Shown: positions 1-8,763 of the stretch, in pieces
Layout: every line of letters begins with the position of its first letter
Position numbering within the stretch: the first letter of the stretch is position 1
DNA from: Corynebacterium sp. P4-C1
GTDB taxonomy: Bacteria; Actinomycetota; Actinomycetes; Mycobacteriales; Mycobacteriaceae
Assembly: GCF_030503595.1 (NCBI RefSeq)
Contig: NZ_CP129966.1
Location: 1,860,001-1,924,000, forward strand
Length of the DNA: 64,000 bases
Direction of reading: 5' to 3'
Position numbers and translations under genes: made by a program
Notes under the pieces: model-generated
Database searches by the model: none
What the model saw: only the letters and a program-made list of their open reading frames with translations
Told to the model about the DNA's origin: nothing

Positions 1-510
1 GACGCGTACAACCTGCCCCTGATCTTCGTCGTGGACACGCCGGGCTACCTGCCGGGCGTGGACCAGGAGAAGGTCGGTCTGATCCACCGCGGCGCCAAGC
101 TGGCGTTCTCCGTGGTGCAGTCGACGGTGCCGAAGATCTCCCTGATCGTCCGTAAGGCCTACGGTGGTGCCTACGCCGTGATGGGCTCGAAGAACCTCTC
201 CGGCGACCTGAATTTCGCGTGGCCCACCGCGCAGATCGCCGTGATGGGCTCCGCCGCGGCGGCTGTGATGATCCAAGGTAAGCAACTCGCCGCCATCGAG
301 GACGAAGCGCAGCGCAACGCGATGAAGAAGATGTTCATGGACTTCTACGAGGAGAATATGACCTCCCCGTACGTGGCCACGGAACGCGGCTACCTCGACG
401 GCATGATCCAGCCCTCGGAGACGCGCCTGATGCTGCGCCGTGCGCTACGCCAGCTGTCCACCAAGTACGACGCCGACCTGCCGAAGAAGCACAATATTCA
501 CCCGCTGTAG
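1..510 (+). CDS. Acyl-CoA carboxylase carboxyltransferase (beta) subunit, C-terminal part
   Basis: The reading frame is open from base 1, so the gene begins left of the window; only the last 169 residues are present. The visible part is typical of biotin-dependent acyl-CoA carboxylase beta subunits: VDTPGYLPG, RKAYGGAYAVM and a long GSAAAAVMIQGKQ segment around the acyl-CoA/oxyanion region. The family transfers CO2 from biotin to an acyl-CoA. In C. glutamicum the accD3 gene lies next to pks13 and fadD32 and close to an mmpL and pck, and the same neighbours follow here, so this is probably the accD3-type subunit that makes the carboxylated chain for mycolate condensation. That assignment rests on synteny; the family call is firm. 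Confidence 0.93.
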   Translation, partial: DAYNLPLIFVVDTPGYLPGVDQEKVGLIHRGAKLAFSVVQSTVPKISLIVRKAYGGAYAVMGSKNLSGDLNFAWPTAQIAVMGSAAAAVMIQGKQLAAIEDEAQRNAMKKMFMDFYEENMTSPYVATERGYLDGMIQPSETRLMLRRALRQLSTKYDADLPKKHNIHPL

Positions 511-554
511 CCGGATCCGTAACGGTTGTGTAACGCTGCCGGGGCCGGCCGCGA

Positions 555-585
555 TAGTCGGGGAAGAAACAGAATTTCCCGACTA
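555..585 (+). promoter_or_regulatory. Leader hairpin before the 36-residue peptide
   Basis: Arms 555-565 and 575-585 pair over 11 positions with one G-T pair and a 9-nt loop. The hairpin lies 6-7 bases before a strong GGAGGA ribosome binding site (592-598) and 45 bases after the carboxylase stop codon. There is no T-tract, so it looks more like a 5'-UTR structure or processing barrier than a terminator. Confidence 0.5.
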
Positions 586-602
586 CCTACGCAGGAGGAA
601 AC

Positions 603-713
603 ATGCTCAGCAGCGTTCTGGATCTCGGTTCCGAGCTCATCAACTACATCGTGTGGATCGTCCGCTCGATCCAAAACGGCCAGATGCCGTTCAACGGCCA
701 GATGCCGTTCTAA
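603..713 (+). CDS. 36-residue membrane-active peptide, porin-like candidate
   Basis: An ATG with a textbook ribosome binding site (GCAGGAGGAAAC just upstream) opens a 36-codon frame ending in TAA at 711-713. The N-terminal two thirds (starting MLSSVLDLGSELINYIVWIV) is an amphipathic or membrane helix without a cleavable signal. The C-terminus is an exact tandem duplication of NGQMPF, encoded by an 18-bp direct repeat (positions 674-709) that directly precedes the stop codon. I recognise no family. Known corynebacterial mycomembrane proteins PorA and PorH are also 40-60 residues and lack signal peptides, and this gene follows a mycolate biosynthesis gene, so a small mycomembrane channel or mycoloylated peptide is a reasonable inference, not a demonstrated one. 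Confidence 0.7.
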   Translation: MLSSVLDLGSELINYIVWIVRSIQNGQMPFNGQMPF

Positions 714-725
714 GCGTTAACGCTT
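712..725. repeat. Perfect 14-bp palindrome across two convergent stop codons
   Basis: AAGCGTTAACGCTT reads identically on both strands. It contains part of the TAA stop of the small peptide (711-713) and the TAA stop of the DUF3054 gene on the other strand (719-717). The two genes converge with only three bases between them. Confidence 0.7.
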
Positions 726-1088
726 GATCAGGCGCGCAACGCCGCGCCACCCCAACATCAGCAGCGCCGACATCACGCTGGCCACGACAATGAAGGACCA
801 GTGCGGCAGCTGCTGATTTTTCATGCCCCAGATGATCAGGCCGGTGGCGACCGTTACCAGCCAGATGAGCACCCCGCTGCGCGCACCCTCCGCCTTCCCG
901 GCGAACGTGACGATCACCCAGGCGAGTGCCACACCGACCAGGAACGGCCACAACGTCGACAGCCAGCCGGTGAAATTCAACGGCATCTCGTCGGTCTGGT
1001 GCGCGATGCGGGCAAGCAGCGCGAAGACAGCGATGGCGAGGGTGTCCATGGCGATGGCGGTGGTCCTGGAGATCTTCATACGCCCCAT
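717..1088 (-). CDS. DUF3054 family integral membrane protein
   Basis: A protein of 123 residues with four predicted hydrophobic segments, length and pattern matching the actinobacterial DUF3054 family (for example GWLSTLWPFLVGVALAWVIV and the closing MSALLMLGWRGVARLIKR). The function of the family is unknown. The start at 1088 lies one base after the stop codon of the methyltransferase gene upstream, so it is the last gene of the minus-strand operon that begins with trmB; a second ATG at 1079 is also possible. A longer frame that begins further upstream only copies the antisense of the methyltransferase and is not real. Confidence 0.75.
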   Translation of the reverse strand: MGRMKISRTTAIAMDTLAIAVFALLARIAHQTDEMPLNFTGWLSTLWPFLVGVALAWVIVTFAGKAEGARSGVLIWLVTVATGLIIWGMKNQQLPHWSFIVVASVMSALLMLGWRGVARLIKR

Positions 1089-1089
1089 T

Positions 1090-2412
1090 CTAGAAAACGG
1101 AGTCGTTCCACCAGCGCCGCTCGGGGGTACCGGCGCGGGAGCCGTTCTCGTCGAGCTTGATGCCCACGACTTGGTGCAGCTCGACCACATCGTGCTCGAA
1201 ACCCCACTCGGAACCGGCCATGTACATGCCCCAAAGTTTGGCGGTGTTCTCTCCGACCAGCTCAACTGCGCGGTCCCAGTTGACCTTCAAGTTTTCGCAC
1301 CAGTCGTGCAGGGTGCGCATGTAGTCGAAGCGCAGATTCTCCTCGTGGAAGACTTCGAAGCCGTGGTCCTGCATGTTCTTGACCACGGTGCCGGAGCCGG
1401 TGAGCTCCCCGTCGGGGAAGATGTAGCGGTCGATGAAGTCGCCACTCTTGGTCTTGTGGTTGTCCGGATAGGTGATGCAGTGGTTGACCATGACTCCTCC
1501 CGGACGGAGTTTGCCGGCGAGGAATTCGAAGTAGGAGGCATAGTTGTCCACGCCGATGTGTTCTAGGAGGCCGATAGAGGAGATCGCGTCGAAATCAGAC
1601 TCGACCACGTCCCGGTAGTCGAGGTGGCGAACCTCCGCGAGGTCCGCTAGTCCCTCTTCCTCGATCTTCGCCTGCGCCCAATCAGCCTGCTCTTTCGACA
1701 GGGTCACGCCAAGGGATTTCACGCCGCGCCGCGCAGCGTAGCGCACCATGGAACCCCAACCGCAGCCGATGTCCAGATGGCGGTCGCCCGGCTGCAGGTT
1801 CAATTTCTCGTATACGAGCCGGAACTTATTCTCCTGCGCCTCGTCGAGGCTGGCGTCCGGGGCGGGGTAGTAGGCGCAGGTGTACGCCATGGATTCGCCG
1901 AGGAACAGCTCGTAGAAATCGTTTCCGACATCATAATGGGAAGAGATGACATCGGCGTCACGCTCTTTCGAGTGGCGGGAAAGGCCTTGGCGCAGACGGC
2001 GTTCCAGCCATGATGCCTGTTCCGCCTCCGGGACCGGCTGGATCTGAATCGCTCCCATGGACCGCAGGGACCGCGCGATGCGCAGGCCGGTGGCGATATC
2101 CGGGCGGGAGTAGTTGTCGTACAGGGTGCGCAAGTGGTCGAAGATCCCGTATGGGTGAGCCAGATGCTCACCCTCGACGACGAGACCGTCTGTGACCCAG
2201 GCGCGCGCGAGCCCTAGGTCGCCGGGTGCGGTAGCGATGTAGGACAGGCCCGCCGGGCTGGTCACACGCACGGTGTGCTCAGCGTCCTCGGGGCCGGTGG
2301 CGGACCCGTCGAAGGCCTCCCAGCGGAACGGGCTGCCGGCGGGAAAGAGCGTGTCCACGATCTCGGCGACGGTCATGGGCGTGAAATTCTTGTTCAAGTT
2401 GCCAGCAATCAT
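1090..2412 (-). CDS. bfaB: SAM-dependent fatty-acyl methyltransferase (CFA synthase family, BfaB/TmsB-like)
   Basis: This 440-residue protein belongs to the cyclopropane-fatty-acyl-phospholipid synthase family: the SAM motif LDIGCGWGS sits near residues 213-221, preceded by SSHYDVGNDFYELFLGESMAYTCAYY, split here as the SSHYDVGNDFY and MAYTCAYY blocks. It is directly upstream of DUF3054 and directly downstream (35 bases) of a FAD-linked oxidoreductase. In actinobacteria this pair makes 10-methyl branched (tuberculostearic-type) fatty acids: the methyltransferase adds a methylene at C10 of oleoyl chains and the oxidoreductase reduces it. The pairing makes that role more likely than simple cyclopropanation. 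The symbol is by analogy to BfaB/TmsB. Confidence 0.82.
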   Translation of the reverse strand: MIAGNLNKNFTPMTVAEIVDTLFPAGSPFRWEAFDGSATGPEDAEHTVRVTSPAGLSYIATAPGDLGLARAWVTDGLVVEGEHLAHPYGIFDHLRTLYDNYSRPDIATGLRIARSLRSMGAIQIQPVPEAEQASWLERRLRQGLSRHSKERDADVISSHYDVGNDFYELFLGESMAYTCAYYPAPDASLDEAQENKFRLVYEKLNLQPGDRHLDIGCGWGSMVRYAARRGVKSLGVTLSKEQADWAQAKIEEEGLADLAEVRHLDYRDVVESDFDAISSIGLLEHIGVDNYASYFEFLAGKLRPGGVMVNHCITYPDNHKTKSGDFIDRYIFPDGELTGSGTVVKNMQDHGFEVFHEENLRFDYMRTLHDWCENLKVNWDRAVELVGENTAKLWGMYMAGSEWGFEHDVVELHQVVGIKLDENGSRAGTPERRWWNDSVF

Positions 2413-2447
2413 GCTGTGTCCTCCTCAGGGTGCGGTGTGACGTAGCT

Positions 2448-3905
2448 CTAGGCGTTTTCCACTGTCTTCTCGTACAGGCCTGGGAACCGGCGCTGGGGGT
2501 CGTACCGGTCTTTCATTTGTTCCGGTAAGCGGCCTCCGTAGAGATTCTCGAATTCAGTCCGGCTGTAGAAAGCCTCCGAGTAGAGGGATTTGTGACCTCC
2601 AAGGTCGGAGACCTTCGCCTCAATGATCTTGTTGAAGGCACCCGGCTCCTGCGCCGGTGAGACGTGGTCGGCTGGGACGCCGGACCAGAAGCCAACGTTG
2701 ATCCAGGTAGTGCCCGGTTTCAAAGGGTAAAGCGGCCACGGCTCGGACTGGGGTAGACCACGTCCGGCGAGTTCGTCGACACCGTCACGGAGACGGATCG
2801 GGCACAGCCACACCGGTTCGATGTCGCTGGCGTCGAAGAACCATTGCAGAAATTCTGCGAGGTGGGCATCGGTGACCTCGATGTCCTGCACGACGCGTTC
2901 TGTGCGGGGCAGGTTCTTCGGTTTCTTCAAAAACCGGTATTCCAGGTCGTATTTCTTGTCCAGCCCAACCAGCTTCCAGTAGAAGGAGCTGCGGCGAAGT
3001 TGCCGCGGCCACATCTTGCGCACCGTCGGCTCTTGGGCCGCGAATGCACGGGAGCACCAGAACCAGTCGGTGTCCCAGCGCCAGATGTAATCCCGGATGG
3101 TCACGAAGTCGTGTTTGATTCCTGCCGGGTGTTGCAGGGAGCGGTAGTAGATCGCGTCGCGGGTGTAGTCGGACACCCCTGGTGCCTCATCCGTCTGGAA
3201 GGCGAGCACGATGTACTGCTCGTCGGGGGAAAATGCCACGGCGTCGAGGCCGTGAATGGGGCGGCCTTCCCATGTTCGGTCGGCTGCGGCCTGTGCCAGA
3301 CCATCCTGGAATTCGGCGAGGTCGCTGTACCGAACGTGGGCGAGCTCGATGAAGTCCGCGACCTCTTCCAGCTCGATCTTCAGTCGCACCGCGTAGCCCA
3401 GTGAACCGTAGGAATTGGGGAATGCGCGGAATAGTTCCACGTTTTCTTCGCGTGAGCAGGTGATGATCTCGCCGGTGCCGACCAGCACATCCATTTCCAG
3501 CACCGATTCGTGCGGTAGACCGTTGCGGAAGCTGGTGGATTCCACGCCCATTCCGGAGACGGCACCGCCGAGCGTGATCGTTTTCAGCTGCGGGATGACA
3601 AGGGGAGCGAGGCCGAAGGGCAGTGTCGCGTCCACCAAGTCCTCGTAGGTGCACATGCCCTGCACGTCCGCTGTCCTGTCGACCGGGTCGATTTCAATCA
3701 CCCCGCCGAGTCCGCTCACATCCAACCCTGCCCCGCCGCCAGCACGGGAGCGGAAGAGGTTCGACGTTGTCTTCGCTAACCGCACGCGCTGCCCCTTCGG
3801 CACGGCGTTGAAAGAGCTCAACAGCTTATCGACGCCTTGGTGATGGGCATGCCACCCCACCGGAGTCACCTGTTGCCAGTCCACACTGCGACCCAATGCG
3901 TTCAT
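2448..3905 (-). CDS. bfaA: FAD-binding oxidoreductase (BfaA/TmsA-like, 10-methylene reductase)
   Basis: The 485-residue protein has an N-terminal FAD-binding type 4 (PCMH) domain with LAKTTSNLFR, GVIEIDP, TLGGAVSGMGVEST and GSLGYAVRLKIEL, and a C-terminal region like the DHCR24/DprE1-related oxidases. Next to the CFA-type methyltransferase it is best read as the reductase of the 10-methyl fatty acid pathway. I chose the ATG at 3905 because the frame upstream (GTG at 3971) runs into the coding end of the preceding gene; no clear ribosome binding site is visible for either start, so the N-terminus is uncertain. Confidence 0.8.
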   Translation of the reverse strand: MNALGRSVDWQQVTPVGWHAHHQGVDKLLSSFNAVPKGQRVRLAKTTSNLFRSRAGGGAGLDVSGLGGVIEIDPVDRTADVQGMCTYEDLVDATLPFGLAPLVIPQLKTITLGGAVSGMGVESTSFRNGLPHESVLEMDVLVGTGEIITCSREENVELFRAFPNSYGSLGYAVRLKIELEEVADFIELAHVRYSDLAEFQDGLAQAAADRTWEGRPIHGLDAVAFSPDEQYIVLAFQTDEAPGVSDYTRDAIYYRSLQHPAGIKHDFVTIRDYIWRWDTDWFWCSRAFAAQEPTVRKMWPRQLRRSSFYWKLVGLDKKYDLEYRFLKKPKNLPRTERVVQDIEVTDAHLAEFLQWFFDASDIEPVWLCPIRLRDGVDELAGRGLPQSEPWPLYPLKPGTTWINVGFWSGVPADHVSPAQEPGAFNKIIEAKVSDLGGHKSLYSEAFYSRTEFENLYGGRLPEQMKDRYDPQRRFPGLYEKTVENA

Positions 3906-3930
3906 ATAAGGCCACGTTAGACCTGATTGA

Positions 3931-4962
3931 TCAATTTGGCAGGGGTTCGGTGCCTTCCCCCTGTTCGGCACGGCCGATCATGAAGCCCTTCCCGGCGTAG
4001 GCGAAGAGGTAGATGACCCAGCCGATGGCGGTGATCAGGGCGAAGGAGATGATGCGGTAGATGAGGGTAGCTGCGGTGGCATCGACAAGCGTCAGGCCCG
4101 ACGCGACGAGTGATGCGGTGGCAACGGGTTCGACGGTGCCGATGCCGCCCGGGGTGACCTGAGCTGAGCCGGCGAGCTTGGTCATGATGAACGCCAACGC
4201 CACGCCCTGCACTGTCGTCTCGTTCAGGCCTGCGGTGAGGCCGGGAAGTGTCCCGGTGACGGCGGCGGTGGAGAAGTAGAGGGTGGTGGCGTCGATGAGC
4301 CGGTTGAGCAAGGAGAACGTCGCCGCGGCGAGGAAAGCGCCCGGCGTCATGCGGATCGCGGCGAGCTGGTCGACGAAGTCGGCGACTTTGTCGCGTACCT
4401 TCTGCGGCAGGTAGCGGACCCAGCGGCGGAGGATGTGCGGGTTGTAGATTGCCCAGAACAACCCCGTGATCGCGGCGAGAGCGACAATGAGCGAGCCGAT
4501 GAGCGCCCACACCGATAACCGGGCGCCGAGGAAAATCACGGCGGCGATGCCGATGACCACCAGCCACACTGTCGACATCGCTCCGGAGATGACGAAGAAC
4601 CAGCCACACAGGCCCACTGACGCGCCCCAGGAGCGGTGCACTTTGAAGGTCAGCCACGCGGAAATCGCCGGGCCGCCCGGGACTGTGGTGGACCAGGCGT
4701 TGCTGGCTAGGGTGATGGCGCTGGCGTTGCCCATGTTCACGCGCACGCCGTCGCTGGTGAGCAGGATACGCATCACCACCGCCATCGCCAGGATGGACAG
4801 CGTCGCGCACAGCACCGCTGCCGCGACGGGAGCGGGAGAGGCTTCGCGCAGGGCGGCGAATGCCTCACCCAGAAACGGCAGCTGGTCGCGGAACGCGACG
4901 GCGACGAGTGCCAGCACAACAAGCGGTGCCAGCCAGCGGATCCACGCGCGGGCGTTCGTCAT
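3931..4962 (-). CDS. YbhN/UPF0104 (LPG synthase TM-type) flippase-like membrane protein
   Basis: This 343-residue protein has eight or so hydrophobic segments and the family block with a conserved PGGIGTVE motif (TPGGIGTVEPVATASLVASG) near residue 265, typical of the lysylphosphatidylglycerol synthase transmembrane region / UPF0104 family. There is no C-terminal aminoacyl-transfer domain, so it is not an MprF. The family is thought to move or modify membrane lipids. It starts ten bases after the mmpL stop and is followed by the lipid-methylation pair, so it sits in a lipid operon. Confidence 0.8.
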   Translation of the reverse strand: MTNARAWIRWLAPLVVLALVAVAFRDQLPFLGEAFAALREASPAPVAAAVLCATLSILAMAVVMRILLTSDGVRVNMGNASAITLASNAWSTTVPGGPAISAWLTFKVHRSWGASVGLCGWFFVISGAMSTVWLVVIGIAAVIFLGARLSVWALIGSLIVALAAITGLFWAIYNPHILRRWVRYLPQKVRDKVADFVDQLAAIRMTPGAFLAAATFSLLNRLIDATTLYFSTAAVTGTLPGLTAGLNETTVQGVALAFIMTKLAGSAQVTPGGIGTVEPVATASLVASGLTLVDATAATLIYRIISFALITAIGWVIYLFAYAGKGFMIGRAEQGEGTEPLPN

Positions 4963-4972
4963 GGTGTGTGGG

Positions 4973-7273
4973 CTACCCGTTCAGCCGGCGCATGAGCTCG
5001 TCGAACGGGATGAGCTGCGTGTCCTCGTCCGCGGAGACACCGGAGCGGGCGTGCTGGCTCGCCAGCACGGTCTCCCCGACGGGTATGTCGCCGGTGCGGG
5101 GGTGGGACTGGACGTCGATAAGCTGCTGCTGTTGCTGCTTTTTCGTGTCGCCGCCCTCCCCGAACGATTCCGCGGTGCGCTTGATCCAACGCGGCGCCCA
5201 CCAGTTGTCCTCGCGCAGCTCGTGCATGATGGCGGGGACGAGGAGCAGGCGGATCAGCGTGGCGTCGAGCGCCAGCGAAATGATGAGGCCGTAGGAGATG
5301 TACTTCATCATCACGATCTCGCTCATCGCGAATGCCGCGGCGACGACGATCATGATCAGCGCCGCGGCCGTGATGATCGAGCCCGTGTGCGCCGTGCCGT
5401 ACTTGATCGCCTGGTCCGTGTCCGCGCCCTTGTTGCGCGCCTCGACCATGCGGGAGACGAGGAAGACCTCGTAGTCCGTGGACAAGCCGTACAGAATCGC
5501 GATGATGAGCACCAGCACCGGACTCATGAGCGGGCCCGGGGTGAAGCCGAGGACGCCCGCACCCAGCCCGTCGACGAAGACGAGGGTGAGGAAGCCCAGG
5601 GTGGCGCCGATGCCCAGGATATTCATCAGCACCGCCTTCACCGGCAGAATCATCGAGCCGAACAGCACCGCCATCAGCAGGAACGTGGCCAGCACCATGT
5701 ACACAGCCATCCACGGCAGGCGCTCAAGCAGGGCCTCGATCGACTCGACCTCCATCGCCGGGGTGCCGCCGACGTACACTTCCACGCCGTCCGGCACGTC
5801 GATCGCGCGCAGTTGCTTGACGACGTCTTCTCCGCCGTTCCTGTCAGCCAGCGTGCCCGCCATGACGAATGTTCCGTCGGGGGTGGACTTGGTCTTCTCC
5901 ATCGGCGACGCCAAACCGGTCACGCTGCGGGTCTGCCAGAGAATGTCCACGAACTGGTCGTTGTTGGCACCCTTCACGACGAGCTTCACCGGATCGGTGC
6001 GGTAGGCGGGAAACGTCTCGTTGAAATCGTCCTGCGCTTGTCGCACCGCGTTGGACGGCGGCAGGTAGGACTCGTTGATGCCGCCGAAGGTGATGCCCAC
6101 GATCGGCAGTGTGAGCAGCAGCAGGGCACCCGCAACACTGACGATGACCGGCTTGGAGTGGCGCATCGCCCACGCGGGAATCTTGTACCAGACGGTGTTC
6201 TCGATGCGGCGGGCCTTCCGGCTAGTCCGCCGCACGGAGAACTTGTCGATGTTGCGGCCCAACATGCTGAACAGCGCCGGCAGCACCGCCACCGAGATGA
6301 TCGCCGCGAGCACCACTGCGCTGATCGCGCCGTACGCTACCGATTTGAGGAAGGCCTGCGGGAACATCAGCAGGCCCGACAGGGCCACACCGATCATGAG
6401 CGCGGAGAAGAACACTGTCTTTCCCGCTGTGGTGGTGGTCTCCGCGACAGCCGCCTCGATATCTTCCGGGGAATCCCCGCGCTGGTCCAACTCTTCGCGG
6501 AAGCGGGAGACCATGAACAAGCCGTAGTCGATGGCCAAGCCCAGACCCAGCAGCGTGATCACCGACTGTGAGAAGACATTGACCTGTTGCACCTGCGCGA
6601 GCAGCGACAAAGCGGACAGGGAGCCGAGGATGGACAAGATGCCTACCACCAGCGGCATCGCCGCTGCGACCACGCCGCCGAAGACGAAGAGCAAGATGAC
6701 AGCAACGAAAATCAGGCCGATTTTCTCCGCCCGGGCGATGTCGTCGGCCATGCCCTGATCAAGCGCGTCCGCGATGGCGGTGGCGCCAGCGATCTGCACG
6801 TCTGCGCCCTCCGGCAATGTGATGTCGTTGAGGGCGTCCTCGATGGCGCGGTAGTCTTTCAGCGTCTGCTCCCCGTCGCCCTTCAGGCCGATCGCCGCGA
6901 AAGCCTTCGTGCCGTCCGCGGAGCGCAGCTGCGGATTCGGCTTTTCGAAGTAGCTGTTGATGTGGTCGATCTGCTCCGGGTACTGCTCCTTGAGCGCGGT
7001 GATCTGCCGGTTCGCTTCGGCCATCACCGTTTGGTCGTTGATGTTGCCGCTGACGAGGATGATGATGTCGCCGTTGCTGTCGCGGCCGAAGACCTCTTCC
7101 TCCACCTGCGCGGCGGTGGTGGAGTCTGCGCCCGGGTCCTCCCAGCCCTCCTGGGAGAGCCGGTCGCCCAATTTGGAGCCCCACAGCACCTGCATGAGCA
7201 GAATGATGGCGATGACCACCACCGGAATGATCCGGCGGTGGCGGTAGGCAAACTGGCCCCACTTATAGAACAC
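4973..7273 (-). CDS. cmpL1: MmpL-family RND lipid transporter
   Basis: The 766-residue protein has two six-helix halves, each with a large extracellular loop. Both proton-relay pairs of the MmpL3 type are present: Asp249-Tyr250 in LGLAIDYGLFMVSRFREE and Asp600-Tyr601 in LYGLSTDYEVFLVSRM. Such transporters use the proton gradient to export lipids; MmpL3 and the corynebacterial CmpL1/CmpL4 export trehalose monomycolate. The location between the mycolate carboxylase and trmB-pck matches my recollection of the cmpL1 locus of C. glutamicum, so I use that symbol, but orthology needs a tree. It is cotranscribed with the NYN gene, 30 bases upstream. Confidence 0.88.
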   Translation of the reverse strand: MFYKWGQFAYRHRRIIPVVVIAIILLMQVLWGSKLGDRLSQEGWEDPGADSTTAAQVEEEVFGRDSNGDIIILVSGNINDQTVMAEANRQITALKEQYPEQIDHINSYFEKPNPQLRSADGTKAFAAIGLKGDGEQTLKDYRAIEDALNDITLPEGADVQIAGATAIADALDQGMADDIARAEKIGLIFVAVILLFVFGGVVAAAMPLVVGILSILGSLSALSLLAQVQQVNVFSQSVITLLGLGLAIDYGLFMVSRFREELDQRGDSPEDIEAAVAETTTTAGKTVFFSALMIGVALSGLLMFPQAFLKSVAYGAISAVVLAAIISVAVLPALFSMLGRNIDKFSVRRTSRKARRIENTVWYKIPAWAMRHSKPVIVSVAGALLLLTLPIVGITFGGINESYLPPSNAVRQAQDDFNETFPAYRTDPVKLVVKGANNDQFVDILWQTRSVTGLASPMEKTKSTPDGTFVMAGTLADRNGGEDVVKQLRAIDVPDGVEVYVGGTPAMEVESIEALLERLPWMAVYMVLATFLLMAVLFGSMILPVKAVLMNILGIGATLGFLTLVFVDGLGAGVLGFTPGPLMSPVLVLIIAILYGLSTDYEVFLVSRMVEARNKGADTDQAIKYGTAHTGSIITAAALIMIVVAAAFAMSEIVMMKYISYGLIISLALDATLIRLLLVPAIMHELREDNWWAPRWIKRTAESFGEGGDTKKQQQQQLIDVQSHPRTGDIPVGETVLASQHARSGVSADEDTQLIPFDELMRRLNG

Positions 7274-7303
7274 GGGCCCTCCTCTTCTTCGACTCCTGGC
7301 GCT

Positions 7304-7975
7304 CTAGCCTTTGTTGAGCAGCACAGACAATGGGCGGAAGGGCTGCAACCATGCGCCCTCCTCCGGCAACTGGTCCAGGTTGACGCGCGGCAGCGGCTCG
7401 CGGAACACCCCGGGGATGTCCTCCAAGTCTACGAACGAAATAGTCGGTGAGGTCACTGCCCAGCTGGCGTGTTCGTGGAATCCGAGGACGGTGACGGGCA
7501 GACCGTCGCTGGCGAGCTCGTCGAGCAGCTCGTGGAAATTCTGCCCGTCGGCGGAGGCCACGACGACGCCGCGGAGAACGCCTTCCGCTTGACGGCGGCG
7601 GATGTGCTCCACCATGTCGGAGTCCACGTCCGAGTCCTCGTCGGCCTTGGGTTTCGCGAAGACGGCGAAACCGACGTTCCGCAGCGCCTCCACCCACGGG
7701 CGCACGACATCGGCGCTGCCGGGGGCGACATTGGTGAACACGGTGGCTTCTGGTTCGACTGTGGTGCCGGTCTCCCCGCCGAGTTCGGCGGCGCGCATGG
7801 CTAGCCAGCGGCCGATCGCGTCGAAACGCGGGCGGTAGGCCGCGGTCGGGCGCCCGCCCAGGATCGCTCCGAGCCCCATGTCCAGGTTCGGTGCGTCCCA
7901 CACGAGCAGCAGGTTGTCCGGCCCGGGTTCGGCCCCGGCGGTGTAGGGGTGCGTGGTCGTGTGCAGATCGGTCAT
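7304..7975 (-). CDS. NYN (PIN-like) domain protein
   Basis: The 223-residue protein has the NYN/LabA pattern of a PIN-like nuclease fold: [17 protein letters not shown] at the N-terminus, the acidic [17 protein letters not shown] stretch in the middle and [18 protein letters not shown] with a conserved acidic position. The family includes RNA-cleaving enzymes. The ATG at 7975 overlaps the trmB stop codon (ATGA), which signals translational coupling; this makes it the right start. Its substrate is unknown. It sits at this place beside mmpL and trmB in related corynebacteria, as far as I recall. Confidence 0.8.
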   Translation of the reverse strand: MTDLHTTTHPYTAGAEPGPDNLLLVWDAPNLDMGLGAILGGRPTAAYRPRFDAIGRWLAMRAAELGGETGTTVEPEATVFTNVAPGSADVVRPWVEALRNVGFAVFAKPKADEDSDVDSDMVEHIRRRQAEGVLRGVVVASADGQNFHELLDELASDGLPVTVLGFHEHASWAVTSPTISFVDLEDIPGVFREPLPRVNLDQLPEEGAWLQPFRPLSVLLNKG

Positions 7976-8763
7976 TTCTTCACCCACAGGTATTCGCGGA
8001 TCACGTGCTCTTTATCGAGGCCTTTGCCCTCGAATTTCGTGATCACTTGGCGGTCGGTCAGAATCGGGGCCTCATCCCAGGGCCAGCCCTTGTACTCCAG
8101 CATCGGCTCCACCTCGACGAGTTCGTCGATCCACTCGGCGTAGTCGGCGTGGTCGGTGGCGACGTGCAGCACACCGCCCGCCTTCAAACGGGTGGCGATG
8201 AGGTTGAGCGTGCCCGACTGGATGATGCGGCGCTTGTGGTGGCGGGCCTTCGGCCACGGGTCGGGGAAGAAGATGCGCACGCCGTCGAGGGACTCCGGCG
8301 CAATCATGCGGGCCAGCACCTCCACGCCGTCGCCGCGGACCATGCGCACGTTACCGATGTCCCCGCGCACCACGGAGCCCAGTAGTTTCGCCAGCCCCGG
8401 CTTGTACAGCTCCACAGCGATGATGTTGGTGTCCGCCTCCAGCGGCGCCATCGCCGCCGTCGACGTGCCCGTGCCGGAGCCGATCTCCACGATCGTCGGG
8501 TGGCCGGCGCGACCGAACCATTCGTCGTAATCGATGGTCTGGTCGGCCTCGTCGGTGGAAAGGACTTTGCCGAGGCGGGGCCAGTTCTCGTCGAAAAGCG
8601 CCTGCTGGTTGTCGGTCAGCGTGCCGCGGCGGAACGTGACGGACCCCAGGCGCGGGTAATCCAGGCCGGTGTCGAACTCGGTCTGCGGCGGGCGGCCGGA
8701 CGGAAGCTCGCCGATGCCGTCCCTTCCGGTGCTGCCTTCGGTGCTGCGATCGTTTTCGTTCAC
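7972..8763 (-). CDS. trmB: tRNA (guanine-N7-)-methyltransferase
   Basis: TrmB makes m7G46 in tRNA. The protein has the SAM-binding [15 protein letters not shown], the [11 protein letters not shown] block, the diagnostic [15 protein letters not shown] motif and the [13 protein letters not shown] segment. The exact start is uncertain: no ATG is available close to the conserved region, and I propose the GTG at 8763, giving 263 residues, the usual length in this genus. It heads the minus-strand operon that runs through the NYN protein and mmpL to DUF3054, and is divergent from pck. Confidence 0.85.
   Translation of the reverse strand: MNENDRSTEGSTGRDGIGELPSGRPPQTEFDTGLDYPRLGSVTFRRGTLTDNQQALFDENWPRLGKVLSTDEADQTIDYDEWFGRAGHPTIVEIGSGTGTSTAAMAPLEADTNIIAVELYKPGLAKLLGSVVRGDIGNVRMVRGDGVEVLARMIAPESLDGVRIFFPDPWPKARHHKRRIIQSGTLNLIATRLKAGGVLHVATDHADYAEWIDELVEVEPMLEYKGWPWDEAPILTDRQVITKFEGKGLDKEHVIREYLWVKK

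Noticed and set aside
4466..6571. 701-codon frame on the plus strand opposite mmpL
   Set aside because: Composition is rich in His/Arg/Gln as expected for an antisense of a membrane protein; the minus-strand MmpL is clearly real.
7263..7901. Second minus-strand frame overlapping the NYN gene
   Set aside because: Arg/Pro/Ala-rich translation without motifs; the overlapping frame has the NYN pattern and an ATGA junction with trmB.
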